Shown here piece by piece: positions 1 through 9,481 of a DNA stretch of 64,000 nucleotides. The position numbers were made by a program, and so were the translations under genes. A model generated the notes under the pieces. It ran no database searches. It saw only the letters and a program-made list of their open reading frames with translations, and was not told the DNA's origin. Source of the DNA: Coprococcus comes ATCC 27758 (GTDB lineage: Bacteria > Bacillota > Clostridia > Lachnospirales > Lachnospiraceae). Each line of letters begins with the position of its first letter. The stretch's first letter is position 1. The DNA lies in contig NZ_CP102277.1 in assembly GCF_025149785.1 (NCBI RefSeq), positions 558,001-622,000 on the forward strand, in the 5' to 3' direction.

Positions 1-464
1 GGATGCTGACCAGGGAGCTGCGCAGTGAACTGAACCGTATTTTTGCCGAGAATAAAGAATACAAGAATCTGTACATTACTGTGTTATCTTTCGGATTTAA
101 ATATGGAATTCCGAGTGATGCAGACCTGGTATTTGATGTCAGATTCCTTCCGAATCCGTATTATATTGATGAACTTCGCCCGCAGAGTGGCAATGACAAG
201 CCGGTCAGGGATTACGTGATGAATAACGATATTTCAAAAGAATTCCTGAAGAAGCTGGTCGACATGGTTGAGTTCCTGATTCCGAACTATGTTGCAGAAG
301 GAAAGAACCAGCTTGTGATCGCAATCGGATGTACCGGCGGAAAACACCGCTCCGTGACACTTGCCAATGAGTTGTATGAACGGCTGTCTGTGGCAGAGAA
401 AGAGTACGGTGTAAGAAAAGAGCATCGTGATATCGAGAAAGATGCAATTATGAAAGCAAAATAG
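1..464 (+). CDS. rapZ: RapZ/YvcJ RNase adapter / nucleotide-binding protein, C-terminal part
   Basis: This is the C-terminal half of a RapZ (YvcJ) family protein. The frame is open at the left edge, so the first visible ATG (position 3) is probably internal; the family is about 290 residues and 153 are seen here. The motif [13 protein letters not shown] near residue 107 and the VRFLPNPYY stretch are hallmarks of the RapZ C-terminal domain. The N-terminal P-loop lies outside the window. RapZ acts in the cytosol as a nucleotide-binding regulator and, in enterobacteria, as an RNase E adapter for small RNAs; its role in Firmicutes is less clear. The order rapZ-whiA-crh matches Bacillus yvcJ-yvcL-crh. 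The yvcK homologue usually found between rapZ and whiA is absent here. Family call is secure; function in this host is inferred. Confidence 0.93.
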   Translation, partial: MLTRELRSELNRIFAENKEYKNLYITVLSFGFKYGIPSDADLVFDVRFLPNPYYIDELRPQSGNDKPVRDYVMNNDISKEFLKKLVDMVEFLIPNYVAEGKNQLVIAIGCTGGKHRSVTLANELYERLSVAEKEYGVRKEHRDIEKDAIMKAK

Positions 465-472
465 GTGATAGT

Positions 473-1432
473 ATGTCTTTTTCTGGAAATATTAAAGAAG
501 AAATATCGCGTCAGCTAAGTCCTGCAAGACATTGCCGGATTGCAGAACTTGCAGCGATCATCAGCATGTGTGGGGCTGTCATGATCGACAGCAGAGGTCA
601 TGCAGCACTTAAGATTCATACGGAAAATCTGGCAGTTGCAAGAAAAAGCTTTACTTTATTGAGAAGAACGTTTAATATAGTGGTTGATATCGCTATTCGG
701 GTGAACCGGGAAAAAGGCAGCAGCTACTATTATATAGTTGTAAAAAAACACAAAGATGCTATCAGGGTGCTTCAGGCGGCAAAACTGCTCAATCCTTATG
801 GAGACGTGGAAGAAGAGCTTTCTGTAGTAAAGAATGTCGTGATTCAGGAGACTTGCTGTAAGCGGTCTTTCCTGCGTGGCGTTTTTCTTGCATCGGGATC
901 CATGAGCGACCCGGAGAAGTCCTATCATTTTGAAATTGTCTGTGCGTCGATGGGAAAAGCGCAGCAGATTCAGAAGATAATGAGATGCTTTGCTCTGGAC
1001 GCAAAGATTGTATCAAGGAAGAAATCATTTGTGGTTTATCTGAAAGAAGGAGCTCAGATCGTGGATGTGCTGAATGTGATGGAGGCACATCAGTCACTGA
1101 TGGAGTTGGAGAATATCCGTATATTGAAAGATATGAGGAATACGGTGAATCGAAAAGTGAACTGCGAGACTGCGAATATCAATAAAACGGTTTCCGCTGC
1201 TGTAAAGCAGATCGACGATATAAGATATATTGAGGAAACAAAAGGACTCGATAAGCTGCCGGAAGGATTGAAGGACATGGCCCTTACAAGACTTACATAT
1301 CCGGAGGCATCTTTAAAAGAGTTAGGCGCACTTCTGCAAAATCCGGTAGGCAAGTCCGGAGTGAACCACAGATTGCGCAAGTTAAGTGAAATGGCGGAAG
1401 AGATAAGGGCTAAGCAAGGAGGAACATTATGA
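473..1432 (+). CDS. whiA: DNA-binding protein WhiA
   Basis: This 319-residue protein has the usual length of WhiA (DUF199). The family has an N-terminal domain related to LAGLIDADG homing endonucleases and a C-terminal helix-turn-helix. The C-terminal half shows the conserved VNRKVNCETANINKTV stretch, followed by the HTH region around residues 270-310 (LTYPEASLKELGALL, then GKSGVNHRLRKL). WhiA controls sporulation in Streptomyces and affects cell division and chromosome segregation in Firmicutes. It starts 9 bases after rapZ behind an AGGTGA ribosome-binding site and overlaps the next gene by 4 bases (ATGA), so translation is probably coupled. Regulation by its own binding cannot be judged from sequence. 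Confidence 0.95.
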   Translation: MSFSGNIKEEISRQLSPARHCRIAELAAIISMCGAVMIDSRGHAALKIHTENLAVARKSFTLLRRTFNIVVDIAIRVNREKGSSYYYIVVKKHKDAIRVLQAAKLLNPYGDVEEELSVVKNVVIQETCCKRSFLRGVFLASGSMSDPEKSYHFEIVCASMGKAQQIQKIMRCFALDAKIVSRKKSFVVYLKEGAQIVDVLNVMEAHQSLMELENIRILKDMRNTVNRKVNCETANINKTVSAAVKQIDDIRYIEETKGLDKLPEGLKDMALTRLTYPEASLKELGALLQNPVGKSGVNHRLRKLSEMAEEIRAKQGGTL

Positions 1433-1692
1433 TCAAAAAACCTGTTAAGATTCAATTGTCCGAGGGATTAGACGCCAGACCGATTGCACTTCTTGTTCAG
1501 GAAGCTAGTCAGTATTCAAGTTCGGTATATATCGAAGTTGACCAGAAGCAAGTCAATGCAAAGAGCATTATGGGGATGATGAGTCTGACACTGATGCCGG
1601 GAGAGGAAATCACCGTTGTTGCGAACGGAACAGATGAAAAGGAAGCAGCAGCTGGTATCGAAAGGTTTCTTGTGAACGTTAAGAACAGATAA
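1429..1692 (+). CDS. HPr-family (Crh-like) protein with Asp at position 15
   Basis: This 87-residue protein has the HPr fold length and keeps the regulatory Ser46 region (NAKSIMGMMSL). In the active-site motif, normally GxHARP, it reads GLDARP: the histidine phosphorylated by enzyme I is Asp15. The Bacillus protein Crh has Gln at the same place and occupies the same operon position after yvcL (whiA). The product is therefore best read as a Crh-like regulator that can still be a substrate of HPr kinase at Ser46 and act with CcpA, but cannot pass phosphate to PTS sugars. Loss of PTS transfer is inferred from the missing histidine. An Asp15 could also mimic phosphohistidine; that is speculation. 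It is translationally coupled to whiA by the ATGA overlap. Confidence 0.9.
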   Translation: MIKKPVKIQLSEGLDARPIALLVQEASQYSSSVYIEVDQKQVNAKSIMGMMSLTLMPGEEITVVANGTDEKEAAAGIERFLVNVKNR

Positions 1693-1734
1693 TTGCATAA
1701 AACTTTGAAGAGTCTGCCGAAAGCAGGCTCTTTA

Positions 1735-1743
1735 TGCTATAAT
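1735..1743 (+). promoter_or_regulatory. extended -10 promoter element upstream of the lipid kinase
   Basis: TGCTATAAT is a perfect extended -10 box (TGnTATAAT) about 70 bases before the lipid kinase start. No good -35 lies 17 bases upstream, as expected for extended -10 promoters. An imperfect hairpin (AGAGTCTGC/GCAGGCTCT, 1710-1732) just before it could end the whiA-crh transcript, though it lacks a strong T-run. Confidence 0.5.
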
Positions 1744-1813
1744 GCATGTATCCGTAAGGAGCTGTGGGGACAGCCCTTATAGAGAAAAGAACAGATAACA
1801 GGAGGACGGACGT

Positions 1814-2710
1814 ATGAAAAAAGCATTGTTTATTTATAATCCGAATGCAGGAAAGGGACTTTTAAAACCGAAGCTTTCTGATATTATTGACATTATTGTA
1901 AAAGCAGGATATGAAGTGGTTGTATATCCGACGCAGAAATATAAAGACGCTTATTATAAAGTAAAGACATTTACAGAGGAGTATGACCGTGTGATCTGCA
2001 GTGGTGGTGACGGAACACTTGATGAGGTCGTAACCGGAATGATGAAGAGAGAAAAAAAGATTCCGGTCGGTTACATCCCGACAGGAACGACCAACGACTT
2101 TGCGAGCAGTCTCCATATCCCGAAGAATCTTCTCCAGGCGGCAAGTACAGCTGCAGGGGGGGAAGAGTTTCCCTGTGATATCGGACGGTTTAACGGAGAT
2201 GTGTTCGTGTACATTGCAGCATTCGGACTCTTCACGGATGTATCTTATGAGACAAAGCAGGAAATGAAGAATGTTCTGGGACATCTGGCATATGTGCTGG
2301 AAGGAGCAACCAGAATTTTTGATATCCCGTCATATAAATTAAAAGTGACACATGACGGAGAAACGATTGAGGACGAATTTATTTATGGTATGGTGACGAA
2401 TTCCAGATCTGTTGGCGGTTTCCGTAATATGATCGGGAAGAATGTGGTTTTTGATGACGGAGAATTTGAGGTTACCCTGATCCGGACACCGAAGAACCCG
2501 CTCGCGCTTCAGGAGATCATTGGGGCGCTTCTGAGCAGCCAGATCAATACGAAGCACATTTATTCATTTAAGACAGGTGAGATTCATTTTGAATCAGTGG
2601 AAGAGATCCCATGGACGCTGGATGGAGAGTTCGGTGGGGAACACGACAGTGTCTGCATCAAGAACGCGAAACAGGCTCTTAAAATCGTAGTTCCGGAAGA
2701 GGAACAGTAA
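1814..2710 (+). CDS. Diacylglycerol/lipid kinase, YegS/DgkB family
   Basis: This 298-residue cytosolic enzyme belongs to the DAGK catalytic-domain family (YegS, DgkB), which phosphorylates diacylglycerol or related lipids using ATP. It shows the nucleotide-binding SGGDGTLDEVV motif around residue 65, the downstream IPTGTTNDFASSL motif, and the C-terminal beta-sandwich end IPWTLDGEFGG typical of the family. The length is normal. The start has a strong GGAGGACGG ribosome-binding site. It is probably monocistronic, with its own extended -10 promoter. The true lipid substrate cannot be told from the sequence; recycling of diacylglycerol to phosphatidic acid, as for DgkB, is the most likely role. 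Confidence 0.88.
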   Translation: MKKALFIYNPNAGKGLLKPKLSDIIDIIVKAGYEVVVYPTQKYKDAYYKVKTFTEEYDRVICSGGDGTLDEVVTGMMKREKKIPVGYIPTGTTNDFASSLHIPKNLLQAASTAAGGEEFPCDIGRFNGDVFVYIAAFGLFTDVSYETKQEMKNVLGHLAYVLEGATRIFDIPSYKLKVTHDGETIEDEFIYGMVTNSRSVGGFRNMIGKNVVFDDGEFEVTLIRTPKNPLALQEIIGALLSSQINTKHIYSFKTGEIHFESVEEIPWTLDGEFGGEHDSVCIKNAKQALKIVVPEEEQ

Positions 2711-2727
2711 AAAAATAAAAAAAGGTC

Positions 2728-2756
2728 TTGTCAAATGAAAAGAAGTACGTTATACT
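2728..2756 (+). promoter_or_regulatory. promoter for tRNA-Glu / fba
   Basis: TTGTCA at 2728-2733 and TATACT at 2751-2756 are separated by exactly 17 bases. The promoter lies about 40 bases before tRNA-Glu and may also read on into fba, since no terminator is visible between the two. Confidence 0.7.
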
Positions 2757-2796
2757 AAGCAAGTGAGTTAGCCAGACAGCTAATGAACATACATCT

Positions 2797-2868
2797 GGCC
2801 CCCTGGTCAAGCGGTCAAGACGCGACCCTCTCACGGTCGAATCAGGGGTTCGATTCCCCTGGGGGTCA
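2797..2868 (+). tRNA. tRNA-Glu (CTC)
   Basis: A full cloverleaf can be folded: acceptor GGCCCCC/GGGGGTC, anticodon stem CGACC/GGTCG around the loop CTCTCAC (anticodon CTC), and T-arm CAGGGG TTCGATT CCCCTG. CCA is not encoded. Confidence 0.95.
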
Positions 2869-2908
2869 GCCTATAAAAGCCTTTAACAGAGAAGTGGAGG
2901 AATACAAA

Positions 2909-3775
2909 ATGTTAGTTTCAGCAACAGAGATGTTAAAAAAAGCAAAAGCAGGTCATTATGCAGTAGGACAGTTTAATATCAACGATCTTGAATGGACTAA
3001 AGCAGTTCTGACTGCAGCTGAGGAATTAAGATCACCGGTTATTCTTGGTGTGTCTGAAGGCGCAGGAAAGTACATGGCTGGATACAGAACAGTTGTAGGA
3101 ATGGTAAATGGAATGATCAAAGAAATGGACATTTCGGTTCCGGTTGCACTTCATCTTGATCATGGTAGCTATGAAGGCTGCCTGAAATGTATAGATGCAG
3201 GATTCTCATCAGTTATGTTTGACGGATCTCATTATCCGATCGAAGAAAACATTGAGAAGACTACAGAACTTGTTAAACTTTGCCATGGAAAAGGACTTTC
3301 TATCGAAGCAGAAGTTGGTTCTATCGGTGGAGAAGAAGACGGTGTTGTAGGAATGGGCGAATGCGCAGATCCTAAGGAATGCAAGATGATTGCAGACCTT
3401 GGCGTTGATTTCCTTGCAGCAGGTATCGGTAACATTCATGGAAAATATCCGGCAAACTGGAAAGGACTCAGCTTTGAGACTCTTGCAGCAGTTCAGGAAC
3501 TCACAGGAGAACTTCCGCTCGTACTTCACGGAGGTACAGGAATTCCGGATGATATGATTAAGAAAGCAATTGACCTTGGAGTTTCTAAGATCAATGTTAA
3601 TACAGAATGTCAGCTGGTATTCGCAGAAGCTACCCGCAAATACATTGAAGCAGGAAAGGATCTTGAAGGAAAAGGATACGATCCACGTAAACTTCTGAAA
3701 CCGGGTGCAGATGCAATCGTCGAAAAAGTAAAAGAGAAAATGATTCTGTTCGGTTCTGACGGAAAAGCTGAATAG
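2909..3775 (+). CDS. fba: Class II fructose-bisphosphate aldolase
   Basis: This 288-residue protein is a zinc-dependent class II aldolase that splits fructose 1,6-bisphosphate in glycolysis. The zinc and substrate motifs are visible: HLDHGSYE near residue 80, GIGNIHGKY near 175 and VLHGGTG near 207, plus ISKINVNTE-like phosphate-binding sequence (VSKINVNTE). The frame is open back through the tRNA, but the real start is the ATG at 2909, which has a GTGGAGG ribosome-binding site. The family could also include tagatose-bisphosphate aldolases, but as a lone gene the glycolytic role is most likely. A terminator hairpin follows. Confidence 0.93.
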   Translation: MLVSATEMLKKAKAGHYAVGQFNINDLEWTKAVLTAAEELRSPVILGVSEGAGKYMAGYRTVVGMVNGMIKEMDISVPVALHLDHGSYEGCLKCIDAGFSSVMFDGSHYPIEENIEKTTELVKLCHGKGLSIEAEVGSIGGEEDGVVGMGECADPKECKMIADLGVDFLAAGIGNIHGKYPANWKGLSFETLAAVQELTGELPLVLHGGTGIPDDMIKKAIDLGVSKINVNTECQLVFAEATRKYIEAGKDLEGKGYDPRKLLKPGADAIVEKVKEKMILFGSDGKAE

Positions 3776-3825
3776 TCTGATTTTTGATAATATCATGGAC
3801 AAAGGCGTCCGAAGAAAACGGTATA

Positions 3826-3857
3826 AAAGGAGTTTTGCGTAAGTGCAAGACTCCTTT
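3826..3857 (+). terminator. hairpin after fba
   Basis: AAAGGAGTTTTGC and GCAAGACTCCTTT form a 13-bp stem (one G-T pair) with a 6-base loop. The following tract is only weakly T-rich. Confidence 0.6.
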
Positions 3858-3927
3858 ATTTGAATCAAAAAACGACCGTTTTGTATAAGTAGTAGAAAAT
3901 GAGTAGTAGAAAAGAGAGGTACATGGG

Positions 3928-6048
3928 ATGAGCGAATGGATTAGTGTAGCAGAAATATTTGGAGAAAACGTCTTCAATGATGCTGTTATGCAGGAAAGAC
4001 TTCCGAAGAAGACTTACAAAGAGCTGAAAAAGACGATCGAAGAAGGTAAAGAGCTTCAGGCTGCAACAGCAGACGTTATTGCACATGAGATGAAAGAGTG
4101 GGCGATTGAAAAGGGTGCCACTCACTATTCGCACTGGTTCCAGCCTCTTACAGGAGCAACAGCTGAAAAGCATGATTCGTTTATTTCAGCACCGAAGTCA
4201 GATGGAAAGATCCTGATGGAGTTTTCGGGAAAAGAGCTGATCAAAGGAGAACCGGATGCATCTTCCTTCCCGTCAGGAGGACTGCGTTCCACATTTGAAG
4301 CAAGAGGTTATACAGCGTGGGATTGTACATCGCCTGCATTTGTTAAAAAGAGTCCGGATGGGAAAAGATCGATTTTATATATACCGACAGCATTTTGTTC
4401 CTATACCGGAGAAGCACTGGATCAGAAGACACCTCTTCTTCGTTCTATGGAAGCAATCAACAAACAATCCATCCGTCTTCTGCGTCTTTTTGGAAACACA
4501 ACGTCCCAAAAGGTTACACCATCTGTTGGAGTTGAGCAGGAATATTTCCTGGTAGACAGAGAAAAATATCTTAAGAGAAAGGATCTTGTATTTACAGGAC
4601 GTACATTATTCGGAGCAAATCCTCCGAAGGGACAGGAACTGGATGACCATTATTTTGGTGCGATCCGTGAGAGAATCGCAGCATTTATGACTGATGTCAA
4701 TGAAGAACTCTGGAAGATGGGTGTAGCTGCAAAGACACAGCACAACGAAGTGGCACCTGGACAGCATGAGCTTGCGCCGATCTATGCACAGTGCAACGTA
4801 GCAGTTGACCATAATCAGCTGATCATGGAGACGCTGAAGAAAGTGGCATATCGCCATAATCTTCAATGCCTGTTACACGAAAAGCCGTTTGAAGGTGTAA
4901 ATGGTTCCGGAAAGCATAATAACTGGTCACTGGTTACAGATGATGGGATCAACATTCTGGATCCGGGAAAGACACCTCATGATAATATTCAGTTCCTTCT
5001 GGTTCTGACCTGTATTCTCCGTGCAGTAGACCTGCATGCAGACCTGCTCCGTGAATCTGCTTCTGACGTAGGAAACGATCACAGACTTGGAGCAAATGAA
5101 GCACCGCCGGCAATTATTTCCGCATACCTCGGAGAACAGCTTGAAGACGTGCTTGCACAGCTTATTGATACCGGAGAAGCTGCACACAGCTTAAAAGGCG
5201 GCAAATTACATACCGGTGTAAGTACGCTTCCGGATTTTGCAAAGGATGCAACTGACAGAAACCGTACTTCACCATTCGCATTTACAGGAAATAAATTTGA
5301 GTTCCGTATGGTAGGATCCAGAGACTCGGTGGCAGCACCGAACGTAGTATTAAATACAATCGTGGCTGAGTCCTTCTCTGATGCCTGCGATGTACTCGAA
5401 AAAGCAGAAGATTTTGATCTTGCAGTCCATGATCTGATCAAGGAATATGCATCCAAACATCAGAGAATCGTATTCAATGGCAACGGATATTCTGATGAGT
5501 GGGTGAAGGAAGCCGAAAGAAGAGGACTTCCGAATATTAAGACCATGGTAGAGTCTATTGAATGTCTGACATATGACAATGCGGTTGAAATGTTTGAAAA
5601 ATTCGATGTATTCAGCCGTGCAGAACTGGAATCCCGTGCAGAGATCAAATATGAGGCATACTCAAAGGCAATTAACATTGAAGCACGTTCCATGATCGAT
5701 ATCGCAAGCAAGCATATTATCCCGGCTGTGATCCAATATGTAACTTCGCTGGCTAATTCGATCAACCAGGTAAAACAGGCAAGTGCTGCAGCATATACAG
5801 GTGTACAGGAAGAGCTTCTTGTACAGTCGGCTGATCTTTTGAAAGACACAAAAGAATCACTCAGAGCACTGGAAACTGTTGTGGCAGAAGTACCGGAGAC
5901 AGAAGGAAAAGAACAGGCATTCTTCTTCATGCAGAAAGTTGTACCGGCAATGGAAGCTTTAAGAAAACCAGTGGATGAACTGGAAATGATCGTCAACAAG
6001 AATATGTGGCCGATGCCTTCTTACGGAGATCTGCTGTTCGAGGTCTAA
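3928..6048 (+). CDS. glnN: Glutamine synthetase type III (first copy)
   Basis: This 706-residue protein has the length and motifs of type III glutamine synthetase (GSIII), which makes glutamine from glutamate, ammonia and ATP as a dodecamer. Visible marks are [56 protein letters not shown] and [15 protein letters not shown]. It is the first of two tandem paralogues and differs from the second mainly in the last 150 residues. Upstream there is a short direct repeat (AGTAGTAGAAAA, twice near 3888-3917) and a GAGAGGTA ribosome-binding site. The two copies may be expressed under different nitrogen conditions; that is inference. It has no GlnB or GlnR gene beside it. Confidence 0.95.
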   Translation: MSEWISVAEIFGENVFNDAVMQERLPKKTYKELKKTIEEGKELQAATADVIAHEMKEWAIEKGATHYSHWFQPLTGATAEKHDSFISAPKSDGKILMEFSGKELIKGEPDASSFPSGGLRSTFEARGYTAWDCTSPAFVKKSPDGKRSILYIPTAFCSYTGEALDQKTPLLRSMEAINKQSIRLLRLFGNTTSQKVTPSVGVEQEYFLVDREKYLKRKDLVFTGRTLFGANPPKGQELDDHYFGAIRERIAAFMTDVNEELWKMGVAAKTQHNEVAPGQHELAPIYAQCNVAVDHNQLIMETLKKVAYRHNLQCLLHEKPFEGVNGSGKHNNWSLVTDDGINILDPGKTPHDNIQFLLVLTCILRAVDLHADLLRESASDVGNDHRLGANEAPPAIISAYLGEQLEDVLAQLIDTGEAAHSLKGGKLHTGVSTLPDFAKDATDRNRTSPFAFTGNKFEFRMVGSRDSVAAPNVVLNTIVAESFSDACDVLEKAEDFDLAVHDLIKEYASKHQRIVFNGNGYSDEWVKEAERRGLPNIKTMVESIECLTYDNAVEMFEKFDVFSRAELESRAEIKYEAYSKAINIEARSMIDIASKHIIPAVIQYVTSLANSINQVKQASAAAYTGVQEELLVQSADLLKDTKESLRALETVVAEVPETEGKEQAFFFMQKVVPAMEALRKPVDELEMIVNKNMWPMPSYGDLLFEV

Positions 6049-6190
6049 GAAGTGACTGGTATAAATGTTGAAAAAGAAGTTGAAAACTTATGAAGTTTTG
6101 TGAAAATATACACAAATTAAAAAATTGGTCTTGAAATTTGAAAGAAAAAAGAGTATCGTAAATATATCTTAAATAACAGAGATCACAATG

Positions 6191-6230
6191 AACGAGGAAG
6201 TTCCACAAAGTGGAGCTTCCTCGTTTTTTT
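6191..6230 (+). terminator. strong intrinsic terminator in the leader of the second glnN
   Basis: Sixteen-bp arms AACGAGGAAGTTCCAC / GTGGAGCTTCCTCGTT with an AAA loop are followed by TTTTTTT. It sits 24 bases before the second glnN start, so it either ends the first glnN transcript or works as a leader attenuator. It also shows that upstream in-frame ATG 6188 is not the start of that gene. Confidence 0.9.
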
Positions 6231-6253
6231 GCGTTAGAGAAAGGAAGGTAATT

Positions 6254-8368
6254 ATGAGTAGTGAATGGTTAAGCGTGGCAGAAATTTTTGGCGAAGATGT
6301 TTTTAACGATGCAGTAATGCAGGAGAGACTTCCGAAAAAAGTATACAAAAAATTAAAACAGACAATTGAAGAAGGAAAAGAGCTGGATCTTGAGACAGCA
6401 GATGTAATTGCACATGAAATGAAAGAATGGGCAATCGAAAAAGGTGCAACCCATTATACACACTGGTTCCAGCCACTGACAGGAGTTACTGCTGAAAAGC
6501 ATGATTCCTTCATCTCAGCTCCGCTTCCAAGCGGAAAGGTTCTGATGAGCTTTTCCGGAAAAGAACTGATCAAAGGGGAGCCGGATGCTTCTTCTTTCCC
6601 GTCGGGCGGACTTCGTGCTACATTTGAAGCAAGAGGATATACAGCATGGGATTGTACATCACCGGCATTTGTAAGAAAAGATGCAGCCGGAGCGATCCTT
6701 TGCATCCCGACAGCATTCTGCTCTTACACTGGTGAGGCACTGGATGAAAAAACACCGCTTCTCAGATCTATGGAAGCAATCAACAAAGAATCCATCAGAC
6801 TGCTTCGTCTGTTCGGAAATACAACATCAAAGAAAGTAACACCTTCTGTAGGACCGGAGCAGGAATACTTCCTTGTTGATGCAAAGAAATTCTTACAGAG
6901 AAAAGACCTTATTTACACAGGACGTACACTTTTCGGAGCAATGCCGCCGAAAGGACAGGAGCTTGACGATCACTACTTTGGAACGATCCGTCAGAGGGTT
7001 GCTTCCTATATGAAAGATGTCAACGAAGAATTATGGAAACTCGGCGTTGCAGCAAAGACACAGCACAACGAAGTGGCACCTGCACAGCACGAACTTGCAC
7101 CGATCTATGCAGAGGCCAATATTGCAGTGGATCACAACCAGATTATCATGAAGACACTGAAAAAGGTGGCATGCGAGCATGGACTGAAATGTCTGCTTCA
7201 CGAGAAACCGTTTGCAGGAGTCAACGGATCTGGTAAGCATAACAACTGGTCTATCACAACAGATGACGGAATCAATATGCTGGATCCGGGAAAGACACCT
7301 CATGAAAATGTACAGTTCCTTCTGGTACTGGCATGTATCCTGAAAGCAGTTGATGTACACGCAGATCTGCTTCGTGAATCGGCTGCTGATCCGGGAAATG
7401 ACCACAGACTTGGAGCAAACGAAGCACCGCCGGCAATCATCTCTATCTTCCTTGGAGAACAGCTTCAGGACGTTGTAGAACAGCTTCTCAGTACAGGTGA
7501 GGCAACACACAGCCTGAATGGTGGAAAGCTGCAAACAGGTGTAACAACCCTTCCAGATCTTACAAAGGATGCAACCGACAGAAACAGAACTTCACCATTT
7601 GCATTTACCGGAAATAAATTTGAATTCCGTATGGTAGGTTCCCGCGATTCCATTGCAGGATCAAACGTAGTACTGAATACAATCGTAGCAGAGGCATTTG
7701 CAGAGGCATGTGATGTCCTGGAAAAAGCAGATGATTTTGATACAGCTGTACACAGCCTGATCAAAGAATATCTGACAGATCATCAGAGAATTATCTTCAA
7801 CGGCAACGGATATTCTGACGAATGGGTAGCTGAAGCAGAAAAGAGAGGACTTCCGAATATCAAGTCCATGGTAGAAGCAATCCCGGCACTGACAACTGAC
7901 AAAGCGGTAGAACTGTTCGGAAAATTTGGTGTATTTACCAAGGCAGAGCTGGAATCCCGTGCAGAGATCAAATACGAGAACTATGCAAAGGCAATCAATA
8001 TCGAAGCAAAGGCCATGATTGATATTGCTGCAAAACAGATCATTCCTGCAGTTGTAAAATATACAAAAGAGCTTGCAGATACGGTTCTTGCAGTAAAAGA
8101 AGCCGGAGCAGATGCATCTGTACAGGCTGAAATGCTTGCTGACATCTCAGGACTTCTGACAGAAACAAAGGCTGCCCTTAAGAAACTGGAAGCAGTCACA
8201 GAAGAAGCAGCAGGAAAAGAAGAAGGAAAAGTACAGTCTGAATTCTATCACTTCAGCGTAGTTCCGGCTATGGAAGGACTCCGTACACCGGTAGATGAAC
8301 TGGAAATGATCGTGGATAAAGAAGTATGGCCAATGCCTTCTTACGGAGATCTTTTATTTGAAGTTTAG
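6254..8368 (+). CDS. glnN: Glutamine synthetase type III (second copy)
   Basis: This is the tandem paralogue of the preceding gene, 704 residues from the ATG at 6254, which has an AAGGAAGG ribosome-binding site. An in-frame ATG at 6188 is rejected because a terminator hairpin lies in between. The GSIII motifs are intact ([54 protein letters not shown]). N-terminal and central parts are nearly the same as copy one; the C-terminal helical region (about 560-660) has diverged most. Both copies look functional, so this is a recent but not brand-new duplication. The leader terminator makes separate control of this copy possible. Confidence 0.95.
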   Translation: MSSEWLSVAEIFGEDVFNDAVMQERLPKKVYKKLKQTIEEGKELDLETADVIAHEMKEWAIEKGATHYTHWFQPLTGVTAEKHDSFISAPLPSGKVLMSFSGKELIKGEPDASSFPSGGLRATFEARGYTAWDCTSPAFVRKDAAGAILCIPTAFCSYTGEALDEKTPLLRSMEAINKESIRLLRLFGNTTSKKVTPSVGPEQEYFLVDAKKFLQRKDLIYTGRTLFGAMPPKGQELDDHYFGTIRQRVASYMKDVNEELWKLGVAAKTQHNEVAPAQHELAPIYAEANIAVDHNQIIMKTLKKVACEHGLKCLLHEKPFAGVNGSGKHNNWSITTDDGINMLDPGKTPHENVQFLLVLACILKAVDVHADLLRESAADPGNDHRLGANEAPPAIISIFLGEQLQDVVEQLLSTGEATHSLNGGKLQTGVTTLPDLTKDATDRNRTSPFAFTGNKFEFRMVGSRDSIAGSNVVLNTIVAEAFAEACDVLEKADDFDTAVHSLIKEYLTDHQRIIFNGNGYSDEWVAEAEKRGLPNIKSMVEAIPALTTDKAVELFGKFGVFTKAELESRAEIKYENYAKAINIEAKAMIDIAAKQIIPAVVKYTKELADTVLAVKEAGADASVQAEMLADISGLLTETKAALKKLEAVTEEAAGKEEGKVQSEFYHFSVVPAMEGLRTPVDELEMIVDKEVWPMPSYGDLLFEV

Positions 8369-8400
8369 AAAATACATATAAAATACTTATAGAAATTTAA

Positions 8401-8458
8401 GGACCTTAGACTTGGAAAGAAGCAGAAATTATGCTACTCTAAGTCTGAGGTTCTTTTC
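8401..8458 (+). terminator. terminator after second glnN
   Basis: GGACCTTAGACTT and AAGTCTGAGGTTC pair over 13 bases (with G-T pairs) across a 27-base loop, followed by TTTTC. Confidence 0.7.
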
Positions 8459-8706
8459 TATATCCGAAAATTTATTTCCGGATATAGAAAGCCTCCGGCG
8501 GGATGTGCACTGTGATACAGGGAAGATGTTGCGGGTAATGATCACAGGCGCGGGAATGGACCAAAGCACATTTTTGTATCAGAATGATGTTGGGGTCAAA
8601 AATCCTCTTGCAAGCAAGTTTGCATTGGATTTCTGACCTTTTGACCCTGGTATCATCAGAATATAATTATAAACAATGAAATAATGAGAATAGAGGAGAA
8701 AGAAAG
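8458..8706 (+). repeat. gene-free spacer with hairpin, dispersed-repeat block and an inverted repeat
   Basis: No gene is supported here. The spacer contains a 9-bp hairpin (CTATATCCG/CGGATATAG, 8458-8487). A 66-base block at 8493-8558 begins CTCCGGCGGGAT and ends AGGCGCGGGAATG, and a related block recurs at 12747-12820. An inverted repeat GGGTCAAAA...TTTTGACCC spans about 8593-8648. These look like degenerate intergenic repeats. Confidence 0.5.
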
Positions 8707-9162
8707 ATGACGAAAGCAGAGTTCCTTGAAAAACTGAGAATTGAACTTTCTTCCGGTGTGACACCACAGGTGCTGCAGGAGAATCTGAACTACTACGGTC
8801 AGTATATTGATGATGAGATCCGAAAAGGAAGAACGGAGAGTGAGGTACTGGCGGAACTTGGAGATCCGTGGATTCTTGCGAAGACGATCGTGGATGCGCA
8901 GAGAGAAGAAAGTGTAGAAGATGTGATCTATGATTCGGATGGAAGGACCTACAGAGGCAACAGCAGCACAGAAGAACGCAGCAATATCCATGTGTGGAGC
9001 CTGGACAGCTGGTGGAAGAAACTTCTGCTGATTCTTGTGGTTTTGGCTGTGATCGTTGTGATCTTTGCGGTGATAAGTGGGATTGTAAGCCTGATCGCAC
9101 CGGTACTGATTCCTCTTCTGGTGATCATACTGCTGGTCAGAATGCTGAGAAGGCGATGGTAA
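8707..9162 (+). CDS. DUF1700 / HAAS-domain membrane protein
   Basis: This 151-residue protein has an N-terminal HAAS (DUF1700) type helical domain (about residues 1-65, ending in LAELGDPWILAKTIVDA) and one or two hydrophobic segments at about 105-145 (LLLILVVLAVIVVIFAVISG and following), ending in basic MLRRRW. In this family the soluble domain is thought to act in signalling and often sits beside a PadR regulator; no PadR is present here. It has a GAGGAGAAAG ribosome-binding site and stands alone between terminators. Shorter than many DUF1700 proteins, which have more membrane helices. Function unknown. Confidence 0.75.
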   Translation: MTKAEFLEKLRIELSSGVTPQVLQENLNYYGQYIDDEIRKGRTESEVLAELGDPWILAKTIVDAQREESVEDVIYDSDGRTYRGNSSTEERSNIHVWSLDSWWKKLLLILVVLAVIVVIFAVISGIVSLIAPVLIPLLVIILLVRMLRRRW

Positions 9163-9165
9163 TTA

Positions 9166-9226
9166 AAAAAGCCGGATGTATAAGATTCTTCTGCAATGAA
9201 AAGAAGCTTATGCCTCCGGCTTTTTG
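9166..9226 (+). terminator. terminator after DUF1700 gene
   Basis: AAAAAGCCGGA/TCCGGCTTTTT arms with an inner TGTATAAG/CTTATGC stem; symmetric A and T tracts make it potentially bidirectional. Confidence 0.85.
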
Positions 9227-9287
9227 ATTATATGTTCTATATGGCAGGTTCAAGTACTTAAAAAGGATCTGCCTGTTATATAACGTT

Positions 9288-9318
9288 AAACGCTCGATAG
9301 GGGAGCTATCGAGCGTTT
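9288..9318. repeat. perfect 13-bp hairpin without T-run
   Basis: AAACGCTCGATAG and CTATCGAGCGTTT form a perfect 13-bp stem with loop GGGAG, followed by GAGGGGAG rather than Ts. It lies 160 bases before the Asn-rich gene and could be an operator or a leader structure. Confidence 0.6.
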
Positions 9319-9481
9319 GAGGGGAGTATAAATAATTAATAAGGGGTTGTAGAAAATAAATCTCTACACGACAAAGTATAATATAAACCGATTTAAAAAT
9401 CAAGATAAAAATAAAAATGTATAAAAATACGAAAAGGATAGATACTATGTTTGTACAAAAAAATGTCAGGAGGAATTATCA

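Noticed and set aside
2783-2908. N-terminal extension of the aldolase frame
   Set aside because: It translates the tRNA-Glu gene; the real start at 2909 has a ribosome-binding site.
5079-5999. Minus-strand ORFs opposite the glutamine synthetase genes
   Set aside because: Serine-rich shadow frames in strongly coding DNA, repeated at matching places in both paralogues.
8412-8636. A 74-codon plus-strand ORF after glnN
   Set aside because: It starts inside the terminator hairpin, crosses the degenerate repeats and has no ribosome-binding site or known domain.
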